Shown piece after piece: positions 57,281 to 64,000 of a DNA stretch of 64,000 bases. The notes beneath the pieces are model-generated. The model was not told where the DNA came from. It did not search any database and worked only from the letters and a program-made list of their open reading frames with translations. The stretch lies in the NCBI RefSeq assembly GCF_004684775.1, contig NZ_SRIC01000007.1, positions 16,718-80,717 of the forward strand, in the 5' to 3' direction. The DNA is from Streptomyces sp. MZ04. Lineage in GTDB: Bacteria; Actinomycetota; Actinomycetes; Streptomycetales; Streptomycetaceae. Numbering within the stretch: the stretch's first letter is position 1; each line of letters starts with the position of its first letter. A program made the position numbers and the translations under genes.

Positions 57281-57490
57281 GCCGGTCCGCACCTTTCTTG
57301 AGAGTGGTGACAGGGGCGGGGCCCCCGTCCTTCACAGACTAGGGCGAGCCACTGACAACGCCGGGGCGGTTTCCCTGGTTGGTGACAAACCCCGACCACC
57401 AAGGATGCCCGATGCCGCACCCGACCATATAGCACGTGCATTCGATTTGCGGCGCTGCTCTGATGCCTTCACCCAAACGTGTGGCGCGGC

Positions 57491-57496
57491 TATCGT
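57491..57496 (+). promoter_or_regulatory. -10 element TATCGT of a leaderless transcript
   Basis: TATCGT ends 7 nt before the ATG at 57504, with no ribosome site. Confidence 0.5.
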
Positions 57497-57503
57497 CGGG
57501 CGC

Positions 57504-58187
57504 ATGATTGATCATGTGCGCGACCTGGCGTCTGTACGTGACGCGACCGACCGGCTGCTCACCGCAGCCGCGAAACTGAACAACGATTCGACCGCAGAGC
57601 CGTCACGCCTTCCGGGCTGGACCCGTGGGCACGTCCTGGCCCATCTCGCCCGCAACGCGGACGCGCTCGTCAACGTCCTCGCCGGCCGGCCGATGTACGT
57701 CAGCGGCGAGGCACGGGACGCGGACATCGAGCGGGATGCCCCGCGGCCCCTGGCCGAGCAGCTCGACGACGTACGCGAGAGCGCCACCCGCTTCGAGGCG
57801 CAGGCCGCGATCCCCGCCGACTGGTCCCGCACCATCGAGATGCGCAACGGCGTCACCGACTCCGCGTCGCGGGTGCCGTTCCGGCGGTGGGTCGAGGTGG
57901 AGCTGCACCATGTCGATCTGGGGATCGGGTACGAGTTGGAGGACCTGCCTCAGGAGTTCGTGCAGCGGGAGATCGCGTTCCTGGCGGCGCGCTTCTCGGG
58001 CAACGCCGACGTGCCGCCCACCCGCATCACGGACGGCACGCACGCGTGGAGCACCGGCCGCGAAGGCGAGCCCGAAGTCGCCGTCTCCGGGTCCGCGCCC
58101 GACGTCGTCGGCTGGCTCTCCGGACGCCGCAGCGGCGTCGCACTGACGGCCGGGGGAGGCCTCCTGCCCGCCCTGCCGCCGCTATAG
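57504..58187 (+). CDS. Maleylpyruvate isomerase-family, mycothiol-dependent (DinB-like) protein
   Basis: The product has 227 residues. The four-helix DinB-like metal domain shows [24 protein letters not shown] (about residues 36-59) and [20 protein letters not shown] (about 131-150), which supply the histidine and glutamate ligands. The family includes mycothiol-dependent maleylpyruvate isomerase and mycothiol S-transferases. The reaction is not identifiable. Mycothiol is an actinobacterial thiol, in keeping with the genus. It lies 10 bp upstream of the MBL gene, and the two may be a pair. Confidence 0.88.
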   Translation: MIDHVRDLASVRDATDRLLTAAAKLNNDSTAEPSRLPGWTRGHVLAHLARNADALVNVLAGRPMYVSGEARDADIERDAPRPLAEQLDDVRESATRFEAQAAIPADWSRTIEMRNGVTDSASRVPFRRWVEVELHHVDLGIGYELEDLPQEFVQREIAFLAARFSGNADVPPTRITDGTHAWSTGREGEPEVAVSGSAPDVVGWLSGRRSGVALTAGGGLLPALPPL

Positions 58188-58190
58188 GCT
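58185..58190 (+). promoter_or_regulatory. -10 element TAGGCT before the MBL hydrolase
   Basis: TAGGCT ends 7 nt before the ATG at 58198. The intervening GAGGAAC could also serve as a ribosome site, so both leaderless and readthrough expression are possible. Confidence 0.4.
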
Positions 58191-58197
58191 GAGGAAC

Positions 58198-58854
58198 ATG
58201 ACGTACAGCGGAGCAGTGAAGGTCGGCGGCGGCGCGGACGTGCACGAGCTGCAGGACCTGATGATCTCGAAGGCCGCGGTCGGCCCGATGGACAACAACG
58301 CCTATCTGCTGCGCTGCCGGGCCACGGGCGAGCAGCTCCTGATCGACGCGGCGAACGACTCCGGGACGCTGCTCACGCTGATCGGTGACGACGGCATCGC
58401 GTCCGTCGTCACCACCCACCAGCACGGCGACCACTGGCAGGCGCTGGCCGCGGTCGTCGCCGCGACCGGCGCGCGGACCTACGCGGGCCGCGAGGACGCT
58501 CCCGGCATCCCGGTGCCCACGGACGTCCAGCTCGTCGACGGCGACACCGTGCGGGTCGGCCAGGTGTCGCTCACCGCACGCCACTTGGTGGGCCACACCC
58601 CGGGCTCGGTCGCCCTCGTGTACGACGACCCGCACGGCCACCCGCACGTCTTCACCGGCGACTGCCTCTTCCCGGGCGGCATCGGCAACACCCGCAAGGA
58701 CCCGCAGGCCTTCGCCAGCCTGCTGCACGACGTCGAGACGAAGATCTTCGGCACGCTCCCCGACGAGACCTGGGTCTACCCGGGCCACGGGAACGACACG
58801 ACGCTGGGCGCCGAGCGCCCGCACCTGCCGGAGTGGCGTCAGCGGGGCTGGTGA
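58198..58854 (+). CDS. MBL-fold metallo-hydrolase (glyoxalase II-like)
   Basis: The product has 218 residues. The zinc motif is His74-x-His76-x-Asp78-His79 in TTHQHGDHW. Further ligands are in GHTPGSVALVY (about residue 137), GDCLFPGG (about 156) and the final YPGHGNDTTLGAE (about 194). The layout is that of hydroxyacylglutathione hydrolase-type enzymes, here probably acting on mycothiol or other thioesters, in view of the adjacent mycothiol-family gene. Confidence 0.92.
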   Translation: MTYSGAVKVGGGADVHELQDLMISKAAVGPMDNNAYLLRCRATGEQLLIDAANDSGTLLTLIGDDGIASVVTTHQHGDHWQALAAVVAATGARTYAGREDAPGIPVPTDVQLVDGDTVRVGQVSLTARHLVGHTPGSVALVYDDPHGHPHVFTGDCLFPGGIGNTRKDPQAFASLLHDVETKIFGTLPDETWVYPGHGNDTTLGAERPHLPEWRQRGW

Positions 58855-58863
58855 CTGGGCGGG

Positions 58864-59325
58864 TCACTCCCCCGCGACCAGCGCCGCCACCCGCTCCACC
58901 GCGAAGACGTACCCCTGCACGCCGCACCCCGCGATGACGCCGTCGGCGCGCTGGGAGACGTAGCTGTGATGCCGGAACGCCTCGCGCTGGTGGATGTTGG
59001 AGATGTGCACCTCCAACACCGGCATTCCGTCACAGGTGTTGAGCGCGTCCAGGATCGCGACGGACGTGTGCGAGTAGGCCGCCGGGTTGATGACGATGCC
59101 CGCGTGGTGCTCGCGCGCCTCGTGGATCCAGTCGACCAACTGACCCTCGTGGTTGCTCTGCCGCAGGTCCACGGTGCCGCCGTGCGCGGCCGCCGCCTTG
59201 GCGCACAGCGCCTCGACGTCGGCGAGGGTGGCGGAGCCGTAGATCTCCGGCTGCCGCTGACCGAGCAGGTTCAGGTTGGGGCCGTTGAGGATCATGATGG
59301 GGGCGTCGGCAAGGGTGCGCGTCAT
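58864..59325 (-). CDS. aroQ: Type II 3-dehydroquinate dehydratase
   Basis: The product has 153 residues. The signature [19 protein letters not shown] (about residues 12-30) holds the catalytic Tyr29 and Arg24 on the flexible loop. The substrate His lies in [15 protein letters not shown], and [12 protein letters not shown] is also conserved. It is the third step of the shikimate pathway. The ATG at 59325 is preferred; upstream codons have a different composition. TACGCT lies 6 nt before the ATG, pointing to leaderless transcription. Confidence 0.96.
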   Translation of the reverse strand: MTRTLADAPIMILNGPNLNLLGQRQPEIYGSATLADVEALCAKAAAAHGGTVDLRQSNHEGQLVDWIHEAREHHAGIVINPAAYSHTSVAILDALNTCDGMPVLEVHISNIHQREAFRHHSYVSQRADGVIAGCGVQGYVFAVERVAALVAGE

Positions 59326-59331
59326 GTCGTC

Positions 59332-59337
59332 AGCGTA
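59332..59337 (-). promoter_or_regulatory. -10 element TACGCT of a leaderless aroQ transcript
   Basis: On the minus strand TACGCT ends 6 nt before the ATG at 59325, with no ribosome site. Confidence 0.5.
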
Positions 59338-59404
59338 CTGAGGGATCTCTCCACGCCCCCGCACGCCCCCGTAACCAGCCGTCACAGCGGGTAGTTGACG
59401 CGAC

Positions 59405-60703
59405 ATGCGCAAGAGCCACTCCCCTGCCGTGCCTCCTTCTCTGCCACGGCTCGCGGCCGCCTCGCTCGCGGGGACCGCCATCGAGTTCTACGACTTCTTC
59501 ATCTACGGGACGGCCGCGGCGCTGGTGCTCGGGCCGCTGTTCTTTCCGACGTTCTCGCCGCTGGCGGGAACTCTCGCCGCCTTCGCGACATTCGGAGTGG
59601 GCTTTGTGGCCCGGCCGCTCGGATCCGTCCTCTTCGGGCACGTCGGTGACCGGCACGGGCGGCGCCCCGTCCTCATCGCCTCGCTGCTCCTGACAGGCGT
59701 GGCCACGGTCGCCGTCGGCTGTGTGCCCACGTACGCGTCGATCGGTACGGCCGCTCCGGTGCTCCTCCTGGTGCTTCGTTTTCTGCAGGGGCTCGGGCTC
59801 GGCGGCGAGTGGGGCGGGGCGGTGCTGCTGACCGCCGAGCACGCGCCGGCCGAGCGGCGCGGGCTGTGGTCGAGCTTTCCGCAGATGGGGCCCTCGCTCG
59901 GCTTCCTGCTCGCCAACGGCATCATGCTGACGCTCTCGGCGACCCTCACCGAAGCGCAGTTCGCCTCCTGGGGATGGCGGGTGCCGTTCTGGGCGGCGGG
60001 CGTGCTCGCGGCGGCCGGGCTCGCGCTGCGGACGTCCCTCGCGGAGAGCCCGAGCTTCCTCGAAATGCGGGAGCACGCGCGCGTGCCGCTCGCCGAAGTG
60101 GTGCGCGGGCACTGGCGTCTGGTCCTGCTCACGGCGGGCGCGCTGGCCGTCGGGTACGCGGTGTTCTACGCCGTGACGACCTGGTCTCTGGCATACGCGG
60201 TGGAGCGGCTCGGCGTGAGCCGTACGGTCATGCTCGCCTGCATCATGGCGGCGGTCGTGGTGAAGGGCGCGCTGACTCCCGTGGCCGCCGTGCTCGGTGA
60301 CCGCTATGGGCGGCGCCCCCTGTGTCTGCTCGGGTGTGCGCTCTCCGCGCTGTGGATGTTCCCGATGATCGCGCTCCTGTCGACCGGCGAACCGCTCCTG
60401 ATGTTCTTCGGCTTCCTGGTGGCGATGCTCGCGTTCATCACGATGTTCGCGGTGATCGCCGCCTATCTGCCCGAGCTGTACGAGCCCCGGGTGCGCTGCA
60501 CGGGCGCCGCCGTGGGCTACAACCTGGGCGGGGTGCTCGGCGGCGCGCTCACCCCGATCGTGGCGACGGCGGTGGCCCAGGGGGACGGGACTCCGTGGGG
60601 CGTCGCGGCGTATCTGACGGGGGTCGCCCTGCTGAGCCTGGGGTGCTTCGCGCTGCTGCCGGAGACCCGGCCGGTTCCGGAGGCGGCCCCCGTCACGGCG
60701 TGA
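59405..60703 (+). CDS. MFS transporter, metabolite:H+ symporter (MHS) type
   Basis: The product has 432 residues with twelve helices. The [24 protein letters not shown] opening, [26 protein letters not shown] (about residues 64-89) and [14 protein letters not shown] loops are those of the ProP/ShiA/KgtP subfamily, which imports organic acids, betaine or shikimate. The aroQ neighbour makes a shikimate-pathway substrate conceivable but unproven. The ATG lacks a good ribosome site. It overlaps the antiporter gene tail to tail by 11 bp. Confidence 0.92.
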   Translation: MRKSHSPAVPPSLPRLAAASLAGTAIEFYDFFIYGTAAALVLGPLFFPTFSPLAGTLAAFATFGVGFVARPLGSVLFGHVGDRHGRRPVLIASLLLTGVATVAVGCVPTYASIGTAAPVLLLVLRFLQGLGLGGEWGGAVLLTAEHAPAERRGLWSSFPQMGPSLGFLLANGIMLTLSATLTEAQFASWGWRVPFWAAGVLAAAGLALRTSLAESPSFLEMREHARVPLAEVVRGHWRLVLLTAGALAVGYAVFYAVTTWSLAYAVERLGVSRTVMLACIMAAVVVKGALTPVAAVLGDRYGRRPLCLLGCALSALWMFPMIALLSTGEPLLMFFGFLVAMLAFITMFAVIAAYLPELYEPRVRCTGAAVGYNLGGVLGGALTPIVATAVAQGDGTPWGVAAYLTGVALLSLGCFALLPETRPVPEAAPVTA

Positions 60704-61790
60704 CCGCGAGCTCCAGATACGCGGCGAACAGCACCAGATGCACCCCGCCCTGCAGCAGCGTGGCGCGCCCCGGCACGACCGTGAGCGTGCCGACGACGAC
60801 GGTCAGCGCGAGCAGCACCATGTGCGTCGGGCCGAGGCCGAGCACCAGCGGTCCGGAGAGCCACACCGAGGCGACCGCGACAGCCGGGATGGTCAGGCCG
60901 ATGCTGGCCATCGCGGAGCCGAGGGCGAGGTTCAGGCTGGTCTGCACGCGGTCGCGGCGCGTCGCGCGCAGGGCGGCGATGGTCTCCGGGAGCAGCACGA
61001 GCAGCGCGATGATCACGCCGACCACGGCGTGCGGCATGCCGGCGCTCTCCACGCCGGACTCGATCGTCGGTGAGACACCCTTGGCGAGGCCGACCACGCC
61101 GACCAGGGCGAGGCCGAGCAGGGCCACGCTGATCATGGCGGTACGGGTGGACGGCCCTTCGTCGTGCTCGGAGTCGATCACCTCGCCGTTGCGGGTGATG
61201 GGCAGGAAGTATTCGCGGTGCCGCACGGTCTGGGTCGCCACGAACAGGCCGTACAGGACGAGCGAGGCGATCGCGGCGAACGTGAGCTGCGCCGTGGAGA
61301 ACTCCGGGCCGGGCTTGCTCGTGGTGAAGGTCGGCAGGACCAGGCTGAGGGTGGCGAGCGTGGCGACGGTCGCGAGGGCGGCGCCGGTGCCCTCCGGGTT
61401 GAAGACGACGACACGGTGCCGCAGCGCGCCGGCGAGCAGGCAGATCCCGACGATGCCGTTGCAGGTGATCATCACGGCGGCGAACACGGTGTCGCGGGCC
61501 AGCGTCGCGCCCTTGTCGCCACCGTCGGCCATGAGCGTGACGATCAGCGCGACCTCGATGACCGTCACGGCGACCGCGAGGACGAGGGAGCCGAAGGGTT
61601 CGCCGACGCGGTGCGCGATCACTTCGGCGTGGTGCACCGCGGCGAGCACGGCCCCGGCGAGCACCAGCGTGACCACGGCGACGACCGGGCCCGGCAGATC
61701 ACGGCCCCAGGTGAAGGCGAGCAGCACGACGGCGAGGACCGGTACGGCCGCGGTCCACTGCGTGGCGAGTGCCCGGAGCCGAGTGATCAT
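60693..61790 (-). CDS. Calcium/sodium:proton antiporter, ChaA type
   Basis: The product has 365 residues with about eleven helices. It has the two inverted repeats of the CaCA superfamily: GEPFGSLVLAVAVTVIEVALIVTL (about residues 62-85) and ALLVLLPETIAALRATRRDRVQTSLNLALGSAMASIGL (about 258-295). Both carry the acidic residues (Glu) that bind the cation. The central acidic loop contains IDSEHDEG. It exports Ca2+, Na+ or K+ in exchange for protons. It is convergent with the MFS gene with an 11-bp overlap. Confidence 0.9.
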   Translation of the reverse strand: MITRLRALATQWTAAVPVLAVVLLAFTWGRDLPGPVVAVVTLVLAGAVLAAVHHAEVIAHRVGEPFGSLVLAVAVTVIEVALIVTLMADGGDKGATLARDTVFAAVMITCNGIVGICLLAGALRHRVVVFNPEGTGAALATVATLATLSLVLPTFTTSKPGPEFSTAQLTFAAIASLVLYGLFVATQTVRHREYFLPITRNGEVIDSEHDEGPSTRTAMISVALLGLALVGVVGLAKGVSPTIESGVESAGMPHAVVGVIIALLVLLPETIAALRATRRDRVQTSLNLALGSAMASIGLTIPAVAVASVWLSGPLVLGLGPTHMVLLALTVVVGTLTVVPGRATLLQGGVHLVLFAAYLELAVTP

Positions 61791-61837
61791 GCCATCGATG
61801 CTGCCCTGCCCTCACCGGGCACGCGACTGGGACGAGC

Positions 61838-61891
61838 ACAACAAAGGCGAGTGGCCCGCGGCGGATTGCCGCGGGCCACTCCCCTTGTTGT
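61838..61891 (-). terminator. Very strong terminator after terC
   Basis: GAGTGGCCCGCGGC pairs with GCCGCGGGCCACTC around a 5-nt loop; ACAACAA and TTGTTGT add an AT-rich base. The stem is about 23 bp and lies 20 bp past the terC stop. Confidence 0.9.
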
Positions 61892-61911
61892 CACTCCTGC
61901 ATACGACGCCG

Positions 61912-62925
61912 TCAGGCCTCGATGCTGTCCTTCGGAGTCTCGTCGGCCGCCTTCTCCGCGGCCTCCTTCTCCGCCTCCTTCGCCGCCTGCTTCTTGGTGG
62001 CCATCAGGCTGGTGATCGTCGTGATGACCAGGACACCGCAGATGACGCCGAGCGAGACCGGGATGGAGATCTCGGGGACGTGCACCCCGTTCTCGTGCAG
62101 GGCGTGCAGGACCAGCTTCACGCCGATGAAGCCCAGGATGACCGACAGGCCGTAGCTGAGGTGGACCAGCTTCTTGAGCAGTCCGCCGATGAGGAAGTAC
62201 AGCTGGCGCAGACCCATCAGGGCGAAGGCGTTCGCCGTGAACACGATGTACGGGTCCTGGGTGAGGCCGAAGATCGCGGGGATGGAGTCCATCGCGAAGA
62301 GCACGTCGGTGGTGCCGATGGCGAGCATGACGATCATGAGGGGCGTCATGATCTTCTTGCCGTTCTTCTGGATGAACAGCTTGGTGCCGTGGTACTGGTC
62401 GGCGACGCCGAACTTCCGCTCGGCGGCCTTCAGGAGGCGGTTCTCCTCCCACTCCTCTTCGTCCTCGTCGGCGCGCGCCTCCTGGATGAGCTTCCAGGCG
62501 GTGTAGATCAGGAACGCGCCGAAGATGTAGAAGACCCAGGAGAAGTTGGCGATGACCGCGGCGCCGGCGGCGATGAAGATCGCTCGCAGGACGAGCGCTA
62601 TCAGCACGCCGAACAGCAGCACCCGCTGCTGGAGATGGCTGGGCACCGAGAACTTCGCCATGATCAGGATGAAGACGAAGAGGTTGTCGACGCTGAGCGA
62701 CTTCTCGGTGATGAAGCCCGCGAAGAACTCGCCGCCCGCCTGGCCACCGCCCCAGATCAGCAGGCCCACTCCGAAGAGCGCGGCCAGCACGATCCAGACG
62801 ACCGTCCAGATTCCGGCTTCCTTGATCGATACGTCGTGCGGCTTGCGGCCGATGAAGAAGTCGACAGCGATCAGGGCACTCAGACCAAGAATGGTCAGCA
62901 CCCAGAGGGTCATTGAAACGTCCAC
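61912..62925 (-). CDS. TerC-family integral membrane protein
   Basis: The product has 337 residues from a GTG with GGAGG seven nt upstream (an ATG four codons on is weaker). It has about eight or nine membrane helices, with TerC signatures LSVDNLFVFILIMAKF (about 76-91) and GTTDVLFAMDSIPAIFGLT (about 204-222), both with metal-binding acidic residues. The C-terminal 40 residues are a Lys/Glu/Ala charged tail (ATKKQAAKEAEKEAAEKAAD). Recent work links TerC proteins to Mn2+ export or delivery. The upstream manganese riboswitch supports this. Confidence 0.93.
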   Translation of the reverse strand: MDVSMTLWVLTILGLSALIAVDFFIGRKPHDVSIKEAGIWTVVWIVLAALFGVGLLIWGGGQAGGEFFAGFITEKSLSVDNLFVFILIMAKFSVPSHLQQRVLLFGVLIALVLRAIFIAAGAAVIANFSWVFYIFGAFLIYTAWKLIQEARADEDEEEWEENRLLKAAERKFGVADQYHGTKLFIQKNGKKIMTPLMIVMLAIGTTDVLFAMDSIPAIFGLTQDPYIVFTANAFALMGLRQLYFLIGGLLKKLVHLSYGLSVILGFIGVKLVLHALHENGVHVPEISIPVSLGVICGVLVITTITSLMATKKQAAKEAEKEAAEKAADETPKDSIEA

Positions 62926-62968
62926 TGCGCCTCCGGCGTCGTACGGCTACTGATCAGCGTCGTCGCTG

Positions 62969-63079
62969 CCGGAGGTCTCTTCCACCCGGGGCGGCTCACC
63001 GCCGCGCGGGCCGACGCCCCGGGACCGATGGCGGTCCGTATTGACGGGCACGTCGCGTTCGGGAGTACTCCCCTCCGCT
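62969..63079 (-). ncRNA. yybP-ykoY (manganese) riboswitch upstream of terC
   Basis: Read on the minus strand, CGGAGG (63077-63072) starts P1 and is followed at once by GGAGTA, the conserved L1 motif. CCGTCAATACGGACC follows (the L3 motif CGTCAAT), then two GC-rich helices. AGAGACCTCCG (62980-62970) closes P1 with CCTCCG. This order agrees with the yybP-ykoY aptamer as I know it from Lactococcus lactis (GGGGAGUAGC, CGUCAAU, AGACCUUUCC). It ends 44 nt before the terC GTG, with the ribosome site in between. No search was run. Confidence 0.78.
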
Positions 63080-63085
63080 GGAAGA

Positions 63086-63115
63086 AGAGTACGCGAAACA
63101 CCAAGGATTGGTAAA
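63086..63115 (-). promoter_or_regulatory. Promoter of the terC riboswitch transcript
   Basis: TTTACC (63115-63110), 18 nt, then TACTCT (63091-63086) on the minus strand. Initiation would fall at about 63079, just at the 5' edge of the aptamer. Confidence 0.5.
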
Positions 63116-63178
63116 GGAGACGGCAAACAAGAACCAAAAGCCCAGGTCAGGCGGTTCAAAAAGTCGCTTTACCGGCAG

Positions 63179-64000
63179 TCAGCGACTGCCCGTGCGGCGC
63201 GCCTGCCCCACCTGGTTCAGGACCTTCTGGAGCACCTGGCTGCCGGGCGGGGCCATCGGCGGTTCGTACGTCCACGCGTGGCCGACCCACGGGTCGGCGA
63301 GGTGGTCCTCCGCCACCGGCGTCAGGCGCAGCAGCGCGCGCCAGAGCGGGTCGAGCAGCGGGCCGTACTCGGCGGCGTCCTCCCGGTCGGCGACCATCAT
63401 CAGGTGCACGCCGACCGACGGGCCCTCGTCCGCGAGGTAGCGGAGCTGGGTGACGGCGCGGTCGTCGAAGCCGTGCGGGAAGTCGTTGACGATCAGGAGC
63501 TGCTCGGCGGTGTCCAGGTCCGGCGGCAGCGCGTCGGCGGCGCCCGCGCGGATCGCCATCTGCACCAGGTCCACGCGCTGGGTGAGCTTGGCGAGCACGG
63601 CGGACACACCTGCCGCTCCGGTGGCCGGAGGTTCGGCGAGCACACCCGCCGTGACCAGCGGGGCGAGCGCGCCCGTCGCAGAGCCCGCCGCGTCGATGAC
63701 GTGCACCGAGAACTCGTTCGGCGGGTACGCCGCGAGCAGCCGCGCGGCGTGCGCGACCGCGCTGTCCATCGCGAGGCGGCGCAGCTGATCGGCGTCCGCC
63801 AGGGAGTCCGTACCGGATGAGCGGCCGCTGTCGATCCACAGGCCGCGCTCGAGCGGCAGCCGGACCAGCATGGGGATCCGCAGGTCGGGGCTCTCGGGAA
63901 GGTGGAGGTCGCCCAGGCGCAGCGCCATGGGGATCTCCATGGGGATGCGGTAGCCGTGCCACACCGGGTTGTCCCAGCCCGCGTACGGGGCGGGCAGGGC
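63179..64000 (-). CDS. FtsK/SpoIIIE-like ATPase, C-terminal part only
   Basis: The coding frame is open to the right edge, where it reads ALPAPYAGWDNPVWHGYRIP, so at least 273 residues are visible and the start lies outside. The visible part has a Walker B-like QLLIVNDFPHGF and the following GPSVGVHLMMVADRED. Together these resemble the C-terminal half of FtsK/SpoIIIE-type P-loop ATPases (hhhDE, then AGIHLhhATQR). A catalytic Asp-Glu pair is replaced by Asn-Asp. The repeated RIPMLVRLPLERGLWID unit lies in front. I cannot name the family with certainty. It reads towards terC. Confidence 0.6.
   Translation of the reverse strand, partial: ALPAPYAGWDNPVWHGYRIPMEIPMALRLGDLHLPESPDLRIPMLVRLPLERGLWIDSGRSSGTDSLADADQLRRLAMDSAVAHAARLLAAYPPNEFSVHVIDAAGSATGALAPLVTAGVLAEPPATGAAGVSAVLAKLTQRVDLVQMAIRAGAADALPPDLDTAEQLLIVNDFPHGFDDRAVTQLRYLADEGPSVGVHLMMVADREDAAEYGPLLDPLWRALLRLTPVAEDHLADPWVGHAWTYEPPMAPPGSQVLQKVLNQVGQARRTGSR

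Noticed and set aside
54188..57301. A 1037-residue open frame antisense to uvrA
   Set aside because: It mirrors the complete uvrA gene, has no recognisable domain, and its start lies in a terminator region.

Overview
The window is about 71% G+C with strong G/C bias at third codon positions, many GTG starts, ATGA/GTGA gene overlaps and mycothiol-type and WhiA-type genes. All of this points to a Streptomyces chromosome, in the conserved core. The gene order (suf operon, ctaA/ctaB, tkt-tal-zwf-opcA-pgl, pgi, secG-tpiA-pgk-gap, whiA-yvcK-rapZ-uvrC, uvrA, aroQ, terC) matches what I recall of the S. coelicolor SCO1919-SCO1965 neighbourhood. That comparison is from memory, not from a search. I see no tRNA, rRNA, insertion sequence, prophage or CRISPR array.

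Layout. 1-2390: a partial MFS gene, a TetR/SMR efflux operon behind a 36-bp palindrome, and a proline-rich multi-spanning membrane protein. 2476-9033: a seven-gene cotranscribed iron-sulfur assembly operon plus a Rieske ferredoxin (sufR-B-D-Rieske-C-S-U-T, minus strand). Its control region holds a SufR-type operator on the promoter and an iron-box-like palindrome. 9195-15508: an AAC(3)-type acetyltransferase, an ABC-2 exporter, heme A synthase, an amidohydrolase, a small conserved protein and heme O synthase. 15914-22515: a complete pentose-phosphate operon. 22629-28003: an alpha-glucosidase and maltose-type ABC importer operon without an adjacent LacI regulator. 28268-33235: an orphan solute-binding protein that has lost its lipobox cysteine, and a padR-ABC-FtsX operon.

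33270-39106: lower and upper glycolysis genes (pgi, tpiA, pgk, gap) with secG and an RbpA-family gene. 39284-42250: a secreted M14 zinc carboxypeptidase. 42445-47445: whiA-yvcK-rapZ-uvrC. 47557-54173: secreted or accessory proteins (membrane-anchored protein, papain-like protease, Tat-type Rieske lipoprotein, sugar kinase, YceI, crotonase, two HTH regulators). 54308-64000: uvrA, a mycothiol-type isomerase, an MBL hydrolase, aroQ, an MFS transporter, a ChaA-type antiporter, and terC preceded by what I read as a yybP-ykoY manganese riboswitch. The window ends inside an FtsK/SpoIIIE-like gene.

The central-carbon genes act together: glycolysis from glucose-6-P to 3-phosphoglycerate, and the oxidative and non-oxidative pentose pathway. 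The suf operon supplies clusters, and ctaA/ctaB supply heme A for cytochrome oxidase. The most informative non-coding signals are the manganese riboswitch (62969-63079), the suf control region (9031-9120), a recurrent leaderless promoter pattern (TANNNT, 6-7 nt, start codon) at eight or nine genes, tandem repeats that span the stop codons of four genes, and a 14-bp inverted repeat bracketing the orphan solute-binding gene.
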